Assembly (NCBI GenBank): GCA_948470475.1
Contig: OX419337.1
Coordinates: 38,150,036-38,214,035, forward strand
Direction: 5' to 3'
Source: Galaxea fascicularis
Lineage: Eukaryota > Cnidaria > Anthozoa > Scleractinia > Euphylliidae
DNA: 64,000 nucleotides
Position 1 is the first letter of the stretch. The number at the start of each line of letters is the position of its first letter. The notes under the pieces were generated by a model. It saw nothing but the letters and a program-made list of their open reading frames with translations. It did no database searches and was not told where the DNA came from. Positions 59,149 through 64,000 of this stretch are shown piece after piece. The position numbers and the translations under genes are program-made.

Positions 59149-62100
59149 GTGTTCCAAGTCTCCCGTCCCTTATTAGCAAGGTTTGACGTTCCTCAAGATC
59201 TTACGCTTTCTGTTTTTCCTTGTTTTCGCAAGCAATCACTAAATTTAATCAAAGATGGATGGCAGAAAACAAACAATGAAAAAAATGTATATTTTAGGTT
59301 CTGGTGCTATGCGGAAAAGCCAACTAAAAAGAAACCGATTGGCAAAACGCAAAGGATTAGATTTCCATGGGATTGTGGATATGTAAATGTTGTTCCACCT
59401 TTCCGTCCTGGAAAATCCCAGAAACTCCTGAGGGGCACTAAAATAATTTTTCTGTATACCTGGCAAAGGCACCAAAGAAAATCGATAGAAATCGGCAAAA
59501 ATAACTGTAACAACTCTAATTGTAATAATTGTAATAATTCTTTTTGTGGTTACTGGCTGTTAAGCCAGTCACCATAATGTCATCGGGTGCGTGAGTGAGA
59601 GTGTCCGTGACTTTTCGGAAGCTTTCGGAGTAATCTCACGAAGTGAGACCGAAACACCCAGAGATTTACCGGAGTTATTGTAATCGATTTTCACCTTTTA
59701 ACGTTGGTTGTAATGAGAATAACTGCTTGTTATACATTTTGTAATTGCTACCGTTTTATTGAATATTACACTTCAAATGAAAATATTTGGAGATTCGAAA
59801 ACGTGGCGCAAGAGAAATCGTGGTGCGAATGTCTCCGATCTCTGTGAGCCATAAGTAGTCAAAGAACATTGCAGACTCGTTTTCCCATGTGCTTTGACGT
59901 GGCGGTCGACGTGACTATTTCGTGGTGATAATGATGAAGAAATCCCTCTTCGAGGACAGATCAGAAAGTGTGGTTTTGAAGTTCGTTTGACTGCTTAGAC
60001 TGGGGATCCACTTTGTAAAAAATTACAGGTTTGGATGCGAATTTTCACCGTGCTTTTATATCCTTCGATTCGTCTTGTATTTCCAAACAACTTTTATCAG
60101 TCTGATCAGTGAAGTTTGTAAAAGAACGTGCTCAATTCGAGTCAATAAATTGACCTAAATTGTGCTATACAAGAGCCGAAAATAAAACGCCTTTGCATTT
60201 TAACGTTGCTTTGGTTTAGTGTACTGAACCATGAACAATTGCACAGACTGTCATGACATAAACATGTGTGTTTGTCAGCGATCGAACCAACAATTTTCCT
60301 GTTTATTGACCCGTGAATAATTGGATAGCTGGCGTGTGCTTGAAACCAGTGTTCCATTGATCAAACCAACATGAGTCAGTTCACGTGAATCGAACCAGTG
60401 TGTTCACTCACAACTTATCGAACGATGCTTGTAATACTCTACTAATTGTTTACATTTCCATTTATTTGTACGTATGAAAAGATAGATTCTCACTGTGGGC
60501 AACCATTCAAATTTAGTGTTACTGTATTAAACATCGACCAACACATCCCGCGTAAACGCCTTTGGCGTCTTGTTCTTTCTTGATAACAGCAAATTTATCT
60601 TTAGTATTATGTCAGTAGACACACTTTGATCTATTTACAATGTAATATGTGGTCCTTTGCGAGGTTATGCAGACTCGTAACGATCTTTTCACAAATCCTG
60701 AGATTTGTTTACTTAAAACCCTTGATTACCTTAAATATCAAACAAATTTAAAGCAATTTCATTTATGCTCTACGTAATTGACTTGTAACCCATTCCCTCC
60801 AGTTATACATATCACAGTTGTCGATCGAAAGGGAGTACTCCCAACAATCCAGATAATCAACTATACAAAGCTACTTTCCCTGAAGGGGTACCTTTATAGG
60901 CCAGATCTGAGATGTACATAAACAAAGAGAATTCGTGAATTCTGGTATACAAAAGGGTTCTGACAACAAAATCACAGCGGACACATCGCAAAACTTCGTG
61001 TGTACCATTGTGTCCACCTTTGCAATGTTGCACCCATTGGTGGAGAGAATGTACATGTCGAACACTCAAATTTGAAAAGAATACTTAGCAATAAACTAAA
61101 ACTCCGCAACTCTTTTTGAACCATTGTGGTTGCTATTCACTACAATTAACCACATGTTCTCCTTGAGGCCTTTTATTTTACATGATCGGCACTGAAAATA
61201 CGGTTGTAACAAAGAAAGAATAAAGACCGATACACACGAGAGGTTTTGCTCCTGGAGTATGCTAACCCCTCGTGTGTATCGGCCTTAAAGGTATAAATTA
61301 AAAACGCAAAGGATCTTGGCAACCTCGCTCCCAGGGCTTTCTCTCCACCATTTTTTCTTTCTTGGGAAACCGCTATTGCGGTTGTTAACCTATATTTGTT
61401 TTTTCGTTTTTCTGTGAAAATATCAGGAGGTTTCATTGAAGAACCTGAAATTAAAATCGAAGCTTCAGACACCCGATGAACACTTGTGCTTGGATATTTT
61501 GTTAGTTTTAATTGGAGAGCATTACTCTATGTGCAAAATATCCACAAACACCGCTCAGTTTTATTGAATTGGTAACAAGAAAAAAAGAGTGATTTGAATT
61601 TAGATCAGGAATAGGGCACCCAGTATGTGATAATCTTATCATAATTCTATGGCAAAAAAAATAAAGCTTTCAAAGTTACGCAAGGAACAATCAATACAAA
61701 CAAATCGTGCACATTCCAAGAATCTTCCGGCGCGTCAATACACGAGTTCTTTTGATTTGAGAATCGCTGAAATCAAAACGTTGCTGATGTTAATCAGTAA
61801 CTACGGTATGTAGTTCCCGGATTGTTTTTGCATTTGACTTCATATTTACTTTCGAGAAAGCAACAACCGAAAGTTTCATATTAAAATAGCATGTGGTCGG
61901 CTACTCCCGTTAACCCAAGAGTGTCGTAAACAGATTCGATTCAGTTCAGTCCGTAGCAATCGAATTTGGCGTTGCATTTTCGTGACGATGAATTCGTCTT
62001 TTCAACGAAATTTACACACTGTTATGAATTTTCTAATTTTAAACTGAAAGACAAGTACATATACAGTTTAGTTTGTTTTCTGGCAGTAAACGTTTTATTA

Positions 62101-63273
62101 AAGTGGTGTTTTCTCCAAAGGTTTTCGGCCTTCATCTTGTCCCGATATTACAATAAGCTCCCAAAATATTATCGAGGTATTACTTTAATCTCCCTCAGAA
62201 ATTTGGGCCTTGGTCAAGCTTTGATTCGGAAACTGAAACTGAAAAACTTTGTTACGAGATAAGTGTTTCCGAAAACTAAACCTTTTTTGTGTATTTCGAG
62301 AGGAATTACTTCAATGAAAGTAAAACAATGCAGCTTACGAAGCAACGAAATGTGCGTCGGTGAACGTTTTGAAGAGGAAATGAGCTTGCCGACTAAACGA
62401 GACAACTCCGGCCGATAGAAAGTTATAGTGGACCACTTGCCATTCCCCATTGGAATGGATTTTGTATGTTACGAAGGAGAAGAAGAAGAAGAAGAAGAAA
62501 GAGGAGTGTTTGACCGAGAGGAAAAGTGTCCGGGAAATAGAACCACATACCATTTGTAGTTTACGATTGTTGTCGACTGCCATCGACTGCTGAAAAAGTT
62601 CGAAGTCATTCGTACGCTGACACGATTTGACAGTGATCTCAACTTCGAATTCCCAATTGAATTGTTATCTACTGCAAAACATACAGAAGTTACAGTATTG
62701 CTTATAAGCCATACATATGGATCAGAAATATTCTCGTTGTTATCTACTTTGCTTTTTGATAACAATTCAAATATTTTTGTTCAAGTTTTTTGTTGTTATC
62801 TACTTCTGATAGCAACAAGGATTCAGTTCAACTGCATTGATTTGTTTTTAATCATCCAATCGATTTCTACTGATTTCTATCGAGACTACGCCAGGGTGTA
62901 ATTAAATCAAAACGTAGACTACAAACCGGGAGGGGTAAATTTTCGAAGTACCCTCCCTTTCATTCCCCCGCAGGCAAATCCCCTTAAAGGTATATCAAGC
63001 TTTTACTTTCCAACTGTTTCTTTGCTTTTACAGCTAGGTCCACAGTCAACGCGACGCGCCGTTTCTCTCCGTAAAACTTCTCAACTTGTTCTTCCTTCTA
63101 CCCTCAGGCCCACAAACACCGCCAATGACAAATGAGTTTTGTCCTTGATCCTTGGTCGGCGTCTGCTAATGTCTTTTAGCAAGGAAAGGCCATTCAGCTC
63201 CTCTTCTCCATTCTTTCGTCAACTTTTCCACTTCAACCACCAACCAGTAACCACGAAACTTACATTTATATAT
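59149..63273. other. Right arm, outer part
   Basis: Mirror of 5970-10080. The hairpin MITE copy is at 61223-61286. The GAA microsatellite at about 62478-62500 is longer than its left-arm partner, and a small duplication (CGACTGCCATCGACTGCTG) lies at about 62575. No gene recognised. Confidence 0.5.
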
Positions 63274-63660
63274 AGGCATAATTGGTTTAGCACATTAACA
63301 CTTTACATACATAATTATTGTAAAACGCGGTACCTTACACTCCTCTGTTACTATTTTCTCCTATGTTACTTACACTCCTGTGTGCTAAACACGATACCTT
63401 ACAATCCTATGATAGCAACGCTTTACTAAATCAACACTTAAAAACAATAAACTTACACGCTTTTAGTTACAGACTACGTTACAATACATCTCTAATTACA
63501 AACCACTACACTACAACGTTGAATTAACACTAGTTAATTAACACTAGGACCATACGAAATACTAAGACCGAAAAACTGAAACAAAAAGCTAAATTAGAAC
63601 ATGACAAAAAAAAAAAATAGAAAATTTCGTGACAGCGATGCAGTTGAAAAAGCACTTTAT
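63274..63660. other. Unique AT-rich flank
   Basis: No counterpart elsewhere in the window, because the matching left sequence would fall in or beyond the N gap. Several short imperfect words recur (TTACACTCCT, ACGATACCTT). No gene recognised. Confidence 0.5.
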
Positions 63661-63663
63661 TGT

Positions 63664-64000
63664 TGATACTACTTCGGTTGGCAGAGCATCGGATTGCTGA
63701 GCAGGAGGTCGCGGGGTCAAACCCCAGACCGGACCACAGACCAGGGTTCCTGGTAAGATCATGCTGGCTGTGTACCGCTCTAACGACTGCTTCAGTTCAG
63801 ATAATCGCGTCATTGGACAGTAGCCGCTAGCCTTATCTCCTACACTGTTCCACACGTGAAACTGGAAGGGGATGTCAAAGAACCCACACGCCGAATGAAA
63901 CTTAGAGTAGGGAACATAAGTTCTTGGTGCTGTTTTCGTCTGCCCTCGCACACGTCAGGGGTGGGCTGGCCACTTATCCCCAGGAGCCTCTGATGGGTTA
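63664..64000 (+). mobile_element. tRNA-derived SINE (type 1), cut by window end
   Basis: The best-preserved head of the three: ACTTCGGTTGGCAGAGCATC (A-box-like), GATTGCTGAGCAGGAGGTCG, then the B box GGGGTCAAACCCC. The body reads CAGACCAGGGTTCCTGGTAA, GATCATGCTGGCTGTG, AGAACCCACACG and AGAGTAGGGAAC. It continues past the window edge. Confidence 0.8.

Larger units (their letters stand above)
37426..63273 (-). repeat. Right arm of giant inverted repeat
   Basis: Reverse complement of 5970-32388, with all features in mirror order. Relative to the left arm it lacks 18 satellite units and one 25-bp minisatellite unit, and keeps 53 bp of LINE that B lost. It has gained a 166-bp element at 50073, a 152-bp palindromic element at 40249, about 10 G at 42120 and 19 bp at 41109. 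Homology can be followed to 63273, where the left arm is cut by the N gap; the true end may lie further right. Confidence 0.95.

Noticed and set aside
5970..63273. Simple hairpin-read artefact (one molecule read through both strands)
   Set aside because: The arms differ by whole transposon insertions, 18 satellite units and substitutions, and a 5-kb unique spacer lies between them. A joined-haplotype artefact is still possible.
63664..63740. Functional tRNA gene
   Set aside because: The same tRNA-like head recurs with the same downstream body at other sites, so it is a SINE promoter region.

Overview
The window looks like repeat-rich intergenic DNA from an animal genome. An anthozoan cnidarian (coral or sea anemone) is my best guess: the base composition is AT-rich, there are remnants of an L1/Tx1-like LINE, tRNA-derived SINEs and many small foldback DNA transposons, and no long conserved host gene is visible. 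The species guess rests on general familiarity with such repeats, not on a diagnostic gene. No intact gene of known function was found. All long uninterrupted reading frames belong to a 54-bp tandem repeat and are not credible proteins.

Layout. Bases 1-5769 end one contig (copy A of a duplicated segment). Bases 5770-5969 are exactly 200 N, a scaffold join. Bases 5970-32388 (left arm) and 37426-63273 (right arm) are reverse complements of each other, making a giant inverted repeat with arms of about 26 kb around a 5-kb spacer (32389-37425). Copy A matches 19462-24445 in the left arm (copy B, direct orientation) and 45582-50737 in the right arm (copy C, inverted). The right arm runs on into unique AT-rich DNA and a SINE cut by the window end.

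Each arm holds, from outside in: small foldback elements, a SINE, a possible 96-nt host exon, the 54-bp satellite (45 full units on the left, 27 on the right), a 152-157-bp palindromic element, an unassigned ORF, an L1/Tx1-like LINE wreck (ORF1, endonuclease, reverse transcriptase) split by a Harbinger-like element, several MITEs, a second type of SINE, a 1.2-kb foldback element with a Penelope-like fragment, and another SINE. The arms are very similar but not identical. They differ by scattered substitutions, satellite copy number, two transposable-element presence/absence differences and several small indels. They are therefore two distinct sequences (paralogues, or two haplotypes joined in assembly), not one molecule read twice.

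The spacer contains a broken Merlin/IS1595-type transposase, two foldback transposons, LINE-like 3' tails with microsatellite, and a small exon candidate. The elements do not form a pathway. What ties the window together is its structure: palindromes at scales from 12 bp to 57 kb, and nested transposon insertions whose differences among copies A, B and C record recombination.
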